From Amycolatopsis japonica (GTDB lineage: Bacteria; Actinomycetota; Actinomycetes; Mycobacteriales; Pseudonocardiaceae): a stretch of 64,000 nucleotides of DNA. The notes below the pieces were generated by a model. The model saw nothing but the letters and a program-made list of their open reading frames with translations, was not told the DNA's origin and did no database searches. This document shows positions 51,112 to 58,766 of the stretch, in pieces. Location of the stretch: assembly GCF_000732925.1 (NCBI RefSeq), contig NZ_CP008953.1:7006001-7070000 (forward strand), read 5' to 3'. A program made the position numbers and the translations under genes. The stretch's first letter is position 1; each line of letters starts with the position of its first letter.

Positions 51112-53160
51112 ATGGAAGCGGAACCACGCCGCGCGGGCGAGAACGATTCCGCCGGCGCCGAGATCACCCGGCTCTGCCGGACCCTGGTGCCACTGGCCGC
51201 CGCCGGCAAGTACGCCGAGGCCGCGTCGACCTATCGCTGGGTGAGCAGGGCTTCGTCCGGCGACCCGATCCGGTACGGCGATCACGCGTCGCGGCTGGAA
51301 TTCTGCGCCCTCACCGGCAACGAGCACACCGGTCTCGAACTTCTGTCGCTTTTGGACGGTGTCGGCGACCATTCGGACGCCGTCGGCAGGCTCGAGTTCT
51401 TCGCCTCGGCGGCGCTGCTCACCCGTCGGTTGACGGAAACCGGATACGGCGAGATCCCGTTCGTTCTCAACGGCCCGTACGACGGCGTCTCCCTGAGCAG
51501 GCTGCACGAGCGGATGCGGGCGGCGGCCCTCGTCGAAGCCGAGGAACTCGACGGACGCGAGCACTCCGGATACTTCACCGTCTACGCCGAACGGAAGATG
51601 GCCGCGAAACCGGTCGCGGAATTCGTCCCGCTCCTGCCGTCGGCGCTCCCCCGGGTCCCGATCCTGCCGCCGCCGGGGTTGTCCGCGGAGGAACTCGTCA
51701 TCCGGGCGGAGATCCACAATCACCGGTGCGAACCGGAGGAGGCGCGAGCCTGCCTCGAAGCGATCGGCGATGTCCCGGATGAAATCGCGCCGCGGCTGAG
51801 CGAACTGCGCGCGATCTTCTTCCAGGGCGAGGACACCGAGGAGCGGCTGCGCCACGCGGCCGCCGGATTCCGGGGCCAGGGCGACGAAATCCGCTTCCTG
51901 CTCAACCAATGCTGGCTCGGCCTGTGGCTCGTCTTCGACGATCAGGTCGAGACCGGGGTCGCGCTGACGACGGTGGCCGCGGCCCGCTTGCGCGCCGGGA
52001 CGGACGAACGCGCCGCCTGCTGGGGCGAATACTGGCTGGCGCACGTGCTTTCCGGGCAAGGCCGCACTTCCGAGGCGTACGAAGCCTTGCGACGGGGTGC
52101 CGAGCGGGCCGGTGAGGCGGGCGATCCCTTGCTCCTCGGGACACTTCTGTGTCTCGAAGCGTCGTTGCGGAACGGCGACGGCGAGGATCCGGTGACCACA
52201 CTGGAACTCGCGCGGTCGGCGACGGACGCCTTCATCGTCGGGAACGTCGGCGAGAAGGCCGTCGAGGCGGTCGAGCAGGTCCGGATCGCTTACGAGCGCA
52301 CGGGATCGCTCGACGAATTGGACGTCTTCGTGGAGCATCTGCTGGCGACGTTGCCCGTGGGCGGCCCGGAACGGTTGCGCGGACATCTCCGCCATCTTCG
52401 GGCGCTGTCGCTGATCGGCACCGGCAGGTTCGCCGAGGCCGTCGACGACGCCTACGCGTCTCTCGGTGTCTCCGCGTCGAAAGGCAAGGACACCGCGGAA
52501 CATTGGTACGTCCTCGTCACCGCGCTGCACGGCGCCGGCCGCTACGACGAGGTGCTCGACGTCGCGCCCCGCACCATCGCCCTGCTCGCCACGTCACCGG
52601 ACTGGGGCCACCGCTGCCGGTGGATGTACGCCGACAGCTACCGCGCGCTCGGCGAATCTTCGCGCGCCTTCAACGAATACGCCGTCCTCGCCGAAATACT
52701 CCACGCCTCGGGCGACACCGGGCATTCCTACATCTCGGTGAGCATGGCCGCCGCCGAACAGCTCGATCTGCTCGGCTACGGCGCGAACGCCGCGGACTTC
52801 TACGCGCGGGCCGCCGACGCGGCCTTGGCGATCGGCGGCGGCTACGTGGCCGCCACTTGCCGTAACGCGGCGACGCTGTCCCGGCTGCGGTCCGGCGACG
52901 TCGACGCGGCACTGAGCGCGCTCGACGCCGCGGAAACCGCCGTGCACGCGGTGGAAACCGAAACCGTGCCCGTCAGGGAACATCTCGTCGCGCAGCTCGA
53001 CCACGTCGCCGCCCACGTGCTCAGCGCCGCCGGCCGCGTCCGCGAGGCGGCCCGCCGCGCGCTCCGTGCCGCCGAAACGTTCCACCGGATAGGCGAAGCC
53101 GAGTCCGCCCGCGACGTCGACCTGCTGCTCGAACAGATACTCCTCGGCGACCAGACGTGA
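51112..53160 (+). CDS. Large TPR-type helical repeat protein, unknown function
   Basis: 682 residues from ATG 51112. Almost the whole protein consists of paired helices of tetratricopeptide type (for example AHVLSGQGRTSEAYEALRRG, then ALSLIGTGRFAEAVDDAYAS). It resembles the C-terminal repeat array of MalT/LAL-type regulators, but neither the NTPase nor the LuxR-type HTH of those proteins is present. It may therefore be a protein-interaction scaffold. No signal peptide is seen. A hairpin follows. Confidence 0.75.
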   Translation: MEAEPRRAGENDSAGAEITRLCRTLVPLAAAGKYAEAASTYRWVSRASSGDPIRYGDHASRLEFCALTGNEHTGLELLSLLDGVGDHSDAVGRLEFFASAALLTRRLTETGYGEIPFVLNGPYDGVSLSRLHERMRAAALVEAEELDGREHSGYFTVYAERKMAAKPVAEFVPLLPSALPRVPILPPPGLSAEELVIRAEIHNHRCEPEEARACLEAIGDVPDEIAPRLSELRAIFFQGEDTEERLRHAAAGFRGQGDEIRFLLNQCWLGLWLVFDDQVETGVALTTVAAARLRAGTDERAACWGEYWLAHVLSGQGRTSEAYEALRRGAERAGEAGDPLLLGTLLCLEASLRNGDGEDPVTTLELARSATDAFIVGNVGEKAVEAVEQVRIAYERTGSLDELDVFVEHLLATLPVGGPERLRGHLRHLRALSLIGTGRFAEAVDDAYASLGVSASKGKDTAEHWYVLVTALHGAGRYDEVLDVAPRTIALLATSPDWGHRCRWMYADSYRALGESSRAFNEYAVLAEILHASGDTGHSYISVSMAAAEQLDLLGYGANAADFYARAADAALAIGGGYVAATCRNAATLSRLRSGDVDAALSALDAAETAVHAVETETVPVREHLVAQLDHVAAHVLSAAGRVREAARRALRAAETFHRIGEAESARDVDLLLEQILLGDQT

Positions 53161-53180
53161 CGTGTGTCCCGTTTTCGGCC

Positions 53181-53233
53181 GGGCTGAAGGCTCCCTTCAC
53201 CGCATCAGACGCGGCGAAGGAAGCCTTCAGCCC
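53181..53233. terminator. Hairpin after the TPR gene
   Basis: 23-nt arms 53181-53203 and 53211-53233 with two wobble positions; core CTGAAGG/CCTTCAG. It belongs to the TGAAGG-type hairpins of this window. Confidence 0.7.
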
Positions 53234-53287
53234 ATGTACCTCGCCGCCGCCTTGCCAGCCCCGCTCAGCAGGAGAAGGATCCCCGGC

Positions 53288-53710
53288 ATGACCGGAGGAG
53301 CCAGCGGTACCCGAAGCCTGCCCATCGGCTCGATCCTGCTGTGGGTCGTGCGCGTGGCGCTCGCCGCCGAGTTCCTCTACAGCGGCTACCTGCTGTTCTC
53401 CGGCGGCCACACCGAACAGGTCTTCGCCGAGATCGGGCTCGGGCAGTGGCTGCGGTACGTCACCGGCGTACTCGAGGTCGCCGGCGCGATCGGCCTGCTG
53501 ATCCCCCGTCTCGGCGGGCCGTCGGCGCTGCTGCTGGCGGGCGTCATGGTGGGCGCGAGCGCCACGGAACTGTTCATCCTCGCCAACGGCGGCCCGGTCC
53601 TCCCGCTGATCCTGCTGATCGTCTGCGCGACGCTGGCGTGGTTCCTCCAGGATCAGACGCGCGCGCTGCTCGGGATCAAGCCTCCCGAAGACGACGAGGA
53701 CGACCTCTAG
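53288..53710 (+). CDS. DoxX-like small membrane protein
   Basis: 140 residues from ATG 53288 with AGGAGAAGG upstream. Four hydrophobic helices and the DoxX-type pattern FLYSGYLLFSGG, then YVTGVLEVAGAIGLLIPRL are visible. The C-terminus is strongly acidic (PPEDDEDDL). DoxX-family proteins associate with redox or stress functions; a specific role cannot be assigned. Confidence 0.85.
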   Translation: MTGGASGTRSLPIGSILLWVVRVALAAEFLYSGYLLFSGGHTEQVFAEIGLGQWLRYVTGVLEVAGAIGLLIPRLGGPSALLLAGVMVGASATELFILANGGPVLPLILLIVCATLAWFLQDQTRALLGIKPPEDDEDDL

Positions 53711-53911
53711 GCGAACGCGCGCCACCCTTACACCGAACGGCGCAAAGATCACCCGCCGAATGCACCGATCACCGGGACGGACAAAGAAAAACCGCATGTC
53801 AGCCCGCCTCGCGAGGCGCTGACGAGCGCGCCGAAAACTGATCATCAGCGTGATCGAACGCTCACTCAAGGTGAAAGATTGCGGCTCGTTTACAACGAAC
53901 CGGCCACCCGC

Positions 53912-53917
53912 TTGACA
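53912..53917 (+). promoter_or_regulatory. Candidate -35 (TTGACA) of the amino-sugar ABC operon
   Basis: TTGACA lies 97 bp upstream of the binding-protein start; the matching -10 is poor (CACGCT at 17 bp). DasR-like sites lie directly downstream. Apart from this promoter region, nothing else is recognised in the ~300-bp gap 53711-54008. Confidence 0.4.
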
Positions 53918-53923
53918 GTCGGA

Positions 53924-53937
53924 GTGGTACGTACCAC
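53924..53937. promoter_or_regulatory. DasR-like operator 1 (GTGGTACGTACCAC)
   Basis: Perfect 14-bp palindrome containing TGGT-N4-ACCA, the frame of the DasR-responsive element, seven bases after the candidate -35. Confidence 0.55.
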
Positions 53938-53946
53938 GCTGCCCGC

Positions 53947-53962
53947 ATTGGTCTACACCATT
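53947..53962. promoter_or_regulatory. DasR-like operator 2 (ATTGGTCTACACCATT)
   Basis: Matches the DasR-responsive consensus TGGTCTAGACCA at 11 of 12 core positions. It lies 47 bp upstream of the binding-protein start. Confidence 0.75.
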
Positions 53963-54008
53963 TTGTGGGAGCTCGGCATGGTGGCCGGGCATCGAAAGGA
54001 CGGCACGA

Positions 54009-55301
54009 GTGAAGCGCTGGCTCAAGATGGCTGCGGGCGCCGCCGCCATCACCCTCGCGACGGCGGGCTGCGCCGGTTCCGGCAGTGGCGACAGCACGAA
54101 TTCGAGCGCTGCGGCCTCGAACGGCTCGCTCACGGTCTGGCTCATGACGGGGACCGCCCCCGAAGCATTGACGAACTCGCTCCACAAGGAATTCGAAGAC
54201 GCGCACCCCGGCGTCAAGGTCAAGTACGAGATCCAGCAGTGGAACGGCATCCAGCAGAAGCTGACCACCGCGCTGGCCAGTGACAACCCGCCGGACGTGA
54301 TCGAGCTGGGCAACACCCAGACGCCCGCGTTCGCGAACCAGGGCGTGCTCGCCGACCTCACCTCCAGCGTGAACGACTTCAACGGCGCGCAGTGGCTGCA
54401 GGGCCTCAAGGCGTCGGGCGAGTTCGACGGCAAGACCTACGGCGTCCCGTTCTACGCGGCCAACCGCGAGGTCATCTACCGCAAGGACATGTTCGAGCAG
54501 GCGGGCATCACCGCGACGCCGAAGACGCGCACGGAGTGGCTCGACGCGATCACCAAGCTCAAGGCCAAGTTCGGCAGCGACCCCGAGTTCCAGGCCCTCT
54601 ACCACCCCGGCCAGAACTGGTACGAGCTGCTGTCCTACATCTGGGACGAGGGCGGCGATATCGCCCAGGCCAACGGCAAGTCCTTCAAGTCGACCCTGGA
54701 CTCCGCGCAGGCGAAGGCCGGGCTGGAGTTCTACAAGCAGCTCACCGACGCTTCGGGCACCAAGGCCCCGAAGGACGCCGACGAGGCCACGCCGCAGCAG
54801 GCGGGCATCTACGGCGCCGGCAAGGTCGCGATGATGATCGGTGTCCCGGGTGAGGTCGACACCGCGGCGAAGACCGACCCGAAGATCAAGGAGAAGTCGG
54901 GCGCCTTCGCGATCCCGGGCAAGACCGCCGACAAGTCGGCCCCGGTCTTCCTGGGCGGCTCGAACCTGGTCATCCCGGCCAACAGCAAGAACGCGGCCGC
55001 GGCGAAGGACTACGTCAAGCTGTTCTCCACCCCGAAGTACCAGACCGAGCTGGCCAAGGCCGGTTACGTCCCCGGTACCTCGACCGACGTGTCCGCGCTC
55101 GACGCGAACCCGCTCACCAAGGTGATGGCCGAGGCTTCCAAGAACGGCCGCGCCGTGCCGACCAGCCCCAAGTGGGGTGACGTCGAGTCCGGTCAGAACC
55201 CGATCAAGGACATGCTGACCGCCTACCTGACCGGAACGAAGACGCTCGACCAGGCGACCGCCGACGCCAACGCAGCGCTCGACAAGCTCATCGGCGGATG
55301 A
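54009..55301 (+). CDS. Sugar-binding lipoprotein of amino-sugar ABC importer (DasA-like)
   Basis: 430 residues from GTG 54009 with AAAGGA upstream. The lipobox is TAGC near residue 20. A type-1 extracellular solute-binding domain follows (LTVWLMTGTAPEALTNSL; VPFYAANREVIYRKDMFEQA, then GI; GGSNLVIPANSKNAAAAKDY, then VKLF). Family and context, with DasR-like operators in front and a GH3 N-acetylhexosaminidase behind, suggest chitobiose or N-acetylglucosamine as ligand. The gene has no msiK-type ATPase beside it, as usual for such systems. Confidence 0.9.
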   Translation: MKRWLKMAAGAAAITLATAGCAGSGSGDSTNSSAAASNGSLTVWLMTGTAPEALTNSLHKEFEDAHPGVKVKYEIQQWNGIQQKLTTALASDNPPDVIELGNTQTPAFANQGVLADLTSSVNDFNGAQWLQGLKASGEFDGKTYGVPFYAANREVIYRKDMFEQAGITATPKTRTEWLDAITKLKAKFGSDPEFQALYHPGQNWYELLSYIWDEGGDIAQANGKSFKSTLDSAQAKAGLEFYKQLTDASGTKAPKDADEATPQQAGIYGAGKVAMMIGVPGEVDTAAKTDPKIKEKSGAFAIPGKTADKSAPVFLGGSNLVIPANSKNAAAAKDYVKLFSTPKYQTELAKAGYVPGTSTDVSALDANPLTKVMAEASKNGRAVPTSPKWGDVESGQNPIKDMLTAYLTGTKTLDQATADANAALDKLIGG

Positions 55302-56284
55302 CCACGACGAAAGATGTGACGATGCCGGCGGGGGCCACCCCGCCGGCATCGCCGCGCATCAAACCCCCGAAATCCAACCGGCGCCTCCGCCTCGGCGAGC
55401 GGACGGCGCCGTACCTGCTGATCCTTCCCGCTCTGGTCGCGATCCTGGTCCTGCTGGGCTGGCCGACGCTGCAGCTGATCGGGATCAGTCTCCGCAAGCT
55501 CGATCTCCGTGAGCTGGTCTCCGGGGAGATGGTCTGGGTCGGATTCGAGAACTTCTCCGAGATCCTGTCCGATTCGGAGTTCTGGGAGATCACCGTCCGG
55601 ACGCTGGTGTTCACCGCGTCGGTCGTGATCCTCACCCTGCTGCTCGCGCTGCTCATGGCGGTGCTGATGCGGCATCTCAACCCGGTGGTCCGGGTGATCG
55701 TGCAGGTCGCGCTGATCCTCGCGTGGGCGACGCCGGTGGTCGCGACGACCACGGTGTTCCAGTGGATCTTCGACCAGCAGTACGGCATCTTGAACAAGAC
55801 GCTCGCGAAGCTCGGTTTCGAGAGCTTCATCGGGCATTCGTGGTTCTCCACCGGCCCGAGCACGCTCACCGTCATCGGGATCCTGGTGGTCTGGCAGGCG
55901 GTGCCGTTCGTGGCGTTCACGCTCTACGCGGGGCTCCTCGGCGTCCCGAAGGAGCAGTACGAGGCCGCGGGCATCGACGGCGCCAACGCCTGGCAGGCGT
56001 TCTGGGCGGTCAGCTGGCCGGCGATCCGGCCGATCCTGACCATGGTCACGTTCCTGTCGGTGCTGTGGGACTTCAAGTTGTTCGCCCAGGTGTGGGCGAT
56101 CCGTCAAGGTGGGCCGGACGGCGCCAGCACGACGCTGCCGGTCTACATGTACCTCAAGGGCCTCGCGGGCAACCACTTCGGTCTGGCGGCCACCGCCGCC
56201 CTGCTGATGATGCTCGTGCTGATCCTGCTCACCGCCCGGTACGTCCAGCTGCTGGTGCGCACGAAGGAGGCCGACCTGTCATGA
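55298..56284 (+). CDS. Amino-sugar ABC transporter permease (DasB-like)
   Basis: 328 residues from ATG 55298, overlapping the preceding stop (ATGA). Six membrane helices follow a cytoplasmic tail of about 35 residues. The EAA loop (EQYEAAGIDGANAWQAFWAV, then SWPAIRP) near residue 225 marks a MalF-type sugar permease. It works with the second permease (overlap ATGA) and the binding lipoprotein. Confidence 0.93.
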   Translation: MTTTKDVTMPAGATPPASPRIKPPKSNRRLRLGERTAPYLLILPALVAILVLLGWPTLQLIGISLRKLDLRELVSGEMVWVGFENFSEILSDSEFWEITVRTLVFTASVVILTLLLALLMAVLMRHLNPVVRVIVQVALILAWATPVVATTTVFQWIFDQQYGILNKTLAKLGFESFIGHSWFSTGPSTLTVIGILVVWQAVPFVAFTLYAGLLGVPKEQYEAAGIDGANAWQAFWAVSWPAIRPILTMVTFLSVLWDFKLFAQVWAIRQGGPDGASTTLPVYMYLKGLAGNHFGLAATAALLMMLVLILLTARYVQLLVRTKEADLS

Positions 56285-57111
56285 GGAAGTCCCTGACCCA
56301 GCGGATCGGCCTCGGCACGCTCGGCGTGGTGGTGGCGCTGCTGTTCGTCTTCCCGACGTACTGGATGTTCACCTCCTCGCTGAAGACACCGGGCCAGGTC
56401 CTGTCCCCGGACTACGACCTCGTCCCGCTTTCGGTGACGTTCGACAACTTCGTCTCGGCGCTGACGAAACCCGGTTTCACCACGTACCTCGCCAACAGCC
56501 TGATCGTCACGCTCGGCGCGGTGCTGTGTTCGCTCGTCGCGGGTGTGCTGGCCGCGGTTCCCTTGTCCCGTATGCGTTTCCGCGGGCGTAAGGGATTCCT
56601 GCTGCTGGTGCTCGTCGCCCAGCTGGCGCCGTTCGAAGCGCTGCTGATCCCGATGTACCTGCTGATGCGCGACGCCGGGCTGCTCAACCAGCTGCCTTCG
56701 CTGCTGCTGGTGTACTTCGCGGCGACGCTGCCCTTCACGTGCTGGATGCTCTACGGCTTCGTCAACGGCATCCCGTACGACCTCGAAGAGGCCGCGATGA
56801 TCGACGGTTGCAGCCGGGCGGGTGCCTTCCGCCGGGTGACGCTGCCGCTGCTCGCGCCGGGACTGGTGACCACCTCGGTGTTCAGCTTCATCACCGCGTG
56901 GAACGAGTTCCTGTTCGCGTTCGTGTTCATGCGCGACCAGAACAAGCAGACGCTGCCGGTGTGGCTGTCGTCGTTCCGGACGGCGTTCTCCGTGGACTGG
57001 GGCGGCATCATGGCGGCGTCGGTCATCTACGCCGTGCCCGCGCTGGTGTTCTTCATCATCGTCCAGCGCAAGCTCGTGTCCAACCTGACCGCAGGCGCAG
57101 TGAAGGGGTAA
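56281..57111 (+). CDS. Amino-sugar ABC transporter permease (DasC-like)
   Basis: 276 residues from ATG 56281, overlapping the DasB-like stop; an open frame further upstream is a shadow. Six helices. The EAA loop (YDLEEAAMIDGCSRAGAFRR, then VTLPLLAPG) near residue 165 marks a MalG-type permease. It is followed after three bases by the GH3 gene, so all four genes form one operon. Confidence 0.93.
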   Translation: MRKSLTQRIGLGTLGVVVALLFVFPTYWMFTSSLKTPGQVLSPDYDLVPLSVTFDNFVSALTKPGFTTYLANSLIVTLGAVLCSLVAGVLAAVPLSRMRFRGRKGFLLLVLVAQLAPFEALLIPMYLLMRDAGLLNQLPSLLLVYFAATLPFTCWMLYGFVNGIPYDLEEAAMIDGCSRAGAFRRVTLPLLAPGLVTTSVFSFITAWNEFLFAFVFMRDQNKQTLPVWLSSFRTAFSVDWGGIMAASVIYAVPALVFFIIVQRKLVSNLTAGAVKG

Positions 57112-57114
57112 TCC

Positions 57115-58557
57115 TTGTCTTCACCGGAAAAGCTCGCCGCATCCGTTCTCGTATCGGGCTTCGACGGCACCACCGCGCCGGATTGGCTGCGCCGCAAGGT
57201 GGCGGACGGCCTCGGCGGCGCGATCCTGTTCGGCCGCAACGTGGTCGACGACGAGCAGGTGGCCGCGCTGAGCGCACAGCTGCGGGCGGAACGGCCCGAC
57301 GTGCTCGTCGGCATCGACGAGGAGGGCGGTGACGTCACCCGGCTCGACGTCGCCACCGGCTCGTTCGTGCCGGGACCACTCGCACTCGGCGCCGCGGACG
57401 ACGTCGAGCTGACGACCTCGGTCGCGGCCGCGCTCGGCGAGCGGCTGGCCGCGTGCGGGGTGACGATCAGTTTCGCCCCGTGCGCGGATCTCACGCTGGC
57501 GGCGGAGGATCCCTCGATCGGGGTCCGGGCGTTCGGTTCGGATCCGGTGAAGGCGTCGCCGCATGTGGCGGCGTTCATCACCGGGCTGCAGAAGTACGGC
57601 GTGGCCGCGTCGGCCAAGCATTTCCCCGGGCACGGGGCGGCGACGGACGATTCGCACCACGCGCTGCCGGTGCTGCCCCGGACCGAGGCGGAACTGCACG
57701 AGATCGAACTGGTCCCGTTCAAAGCGGCGATCGCGGCCGGGGTGCGCGCGGTGATGACCGGGCACCTCGTCGTGCCCGCGTGGGGTGAACTACCCGCGAC
57801 GCTCAACCCGAAGGCGCTCACCGACGTGCTGCGCGGCGAGCTCGGCTTCACCGGCGCGGTCATCACCGACGCGCTGGACATGGGCGCCGTCGCGGGCGAA
57901 CTCGGCAAGACCGAGGGCGTCGGACGGGCGTCGGTGCGGGCGCTGATCGCCGGTGCCGACGCGCTCTGCCTCGGTGGGGTGTCGTTCGAAGAGGACGAGC
58001 TGAACCGGATCGCGGCGGTCATCGCGGCCGCCGTCGAATCCGGTGAGCTGCCGATGGAGCGGCTGGTGGAGGCGTCGGAGCGGGTCGCCGCGCTCGGCAC
58101 TCCCCCGGTTTCGACGCCGATCTCTCCGGTGGATCACCGCCTCGGACTGGAAGCGGCGCGCAAGGCGTTGCGGATCCAGGGTTCGCCGAAGCTGGGCGGC
58201 CCGCCGCTGGTGATCGACATCGAGACCGAGCCCATCATCGCGGCGGGCCCGATGCCGTGGGGGCTCGGCTCGCATCTGACCGAACTCGTGCCCGGCACCC
58301 GGGCGCTCAAGGTCGGCGCGGACGGGATCGCGACCGCGATCGAGGCCGTCCACGGCGCGCGCGACCTCGTGGTGGTGACGCGCGAGGCGCACCGGCACCC
58401 CGAGGTCCGCGAGTTCCTCAGCTGGCTGCGCGAGTCCACTGTGGACTACATCCGGGTCGAGACCGGCGTTCCCGGCCCGGAGACCGAGGGGCCGCGGATC
58501 GACACGTTCAGCGGGTCCTACGTCAGCCTCCGTGCCGCCGCGGAGTACCTGGCCTGA
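57115..58557 (+). CDS. GH3 beta-N-acetylhexosaminidase (NagZ-like, cytoplasmic)
   Basis: 480 residues from TTG 57115, three bases after the permease stop, with GAAGGGG ahead. It has the N-acetylglucosaminidase-type GH3 motif KHFPGHGAATDDSHHALP near residue 163, whose Asp-Ser-His carries the catalytic acid/base pair. The nucleophile Asp is in ITDALDMGAV near 247. There is no signal peptide, so it cleaves imported oligosaccharides such as chitobiose inside the cell. It is the analogue of dasD in Streptomyces. It is followed by a long inverted-repeat element. Confidence 0.9.
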   Translation: MSSPEKLAASVLVSGFDGTTAPDWLRRKVADGLGGAILFGRNVVDDEQVAALSAQLRAERPDVLVGIDEEGGDVTRLDVATGSFVPGPLALGAADDVELTTSVAAALGERLAACGVTISFAPCADLTLAAEDPSIGVRAFGSDPVKASPHVAAFITGLQKYGVAASAKHFPGHGAATDDSHHALPVLPRTEAELHEIELVPFKAAIAAGVRAVMTGHLVVPAWGELPATLNPKALTDVLRGELGFTGAVITDALDMGAVAGELGKTEGVGRASVRALIAGADALCLGGVSFEEDELNRIAAVIAAAVESGELPMERLVEASERVAALGTPPVSTPISPVDHRLGLEAARKALRIQGSPKLGGPPLVIDIETEPIIAAGPMPWGLGSHLTELVPGTRALKVGADGIATAIEAVHGARDLVVVTREAHRHPEVREFLSWLRESTVDYIRVETGVPGPETEGPRIDTFSGSYVSLRAAAEYLA

Positions 58558-58568
58558 CCTGCCCCTCT

Positions 58569-58632
58569 CGCATTTCGTCCTCTGGATGCGGTACTTGCAC
58601 ACGCAACTACCGCATTCAGAGGACGAATTGCG
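58569..58632. repeat. GCATTTAG-type palindromes, copies 3 and 4, as a composite inverted repeat
   Basis: 25-nt arms 58569-58593 and 58608-58632, two mismatches, enclose CTTGCACACGCAAC (58594-58607), which recurs exactly at 61899-61912. It lies 12 bp after the GH3 stop and is a likely terminator. Confidence 0.7.
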
Positions 58633-58766
58633 TTATTCGGTTGCGGGGCCGGAGCCGGGGTGTTGTAGTCGGGAAGATCGGTTCCCGGCCTAGGAGATGA
58701 TCGTCTTGCGAGTGACCACGTCCTTCCATCAGGTAATTTCCGCCTACCTCGAGGACGAGACCACTC
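58633..58766 (+). promoter_or_regulatory. Leader region of the ribosomal-protection gene
   Basis: It contains a short stem CGGGAA-N6-TTCCCG (58670-58687) and TAATTT at 58734-58739 as a possible -10. No short peptide-coding attenuator is convincing. Control is undecided. Confidence 0.3.
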
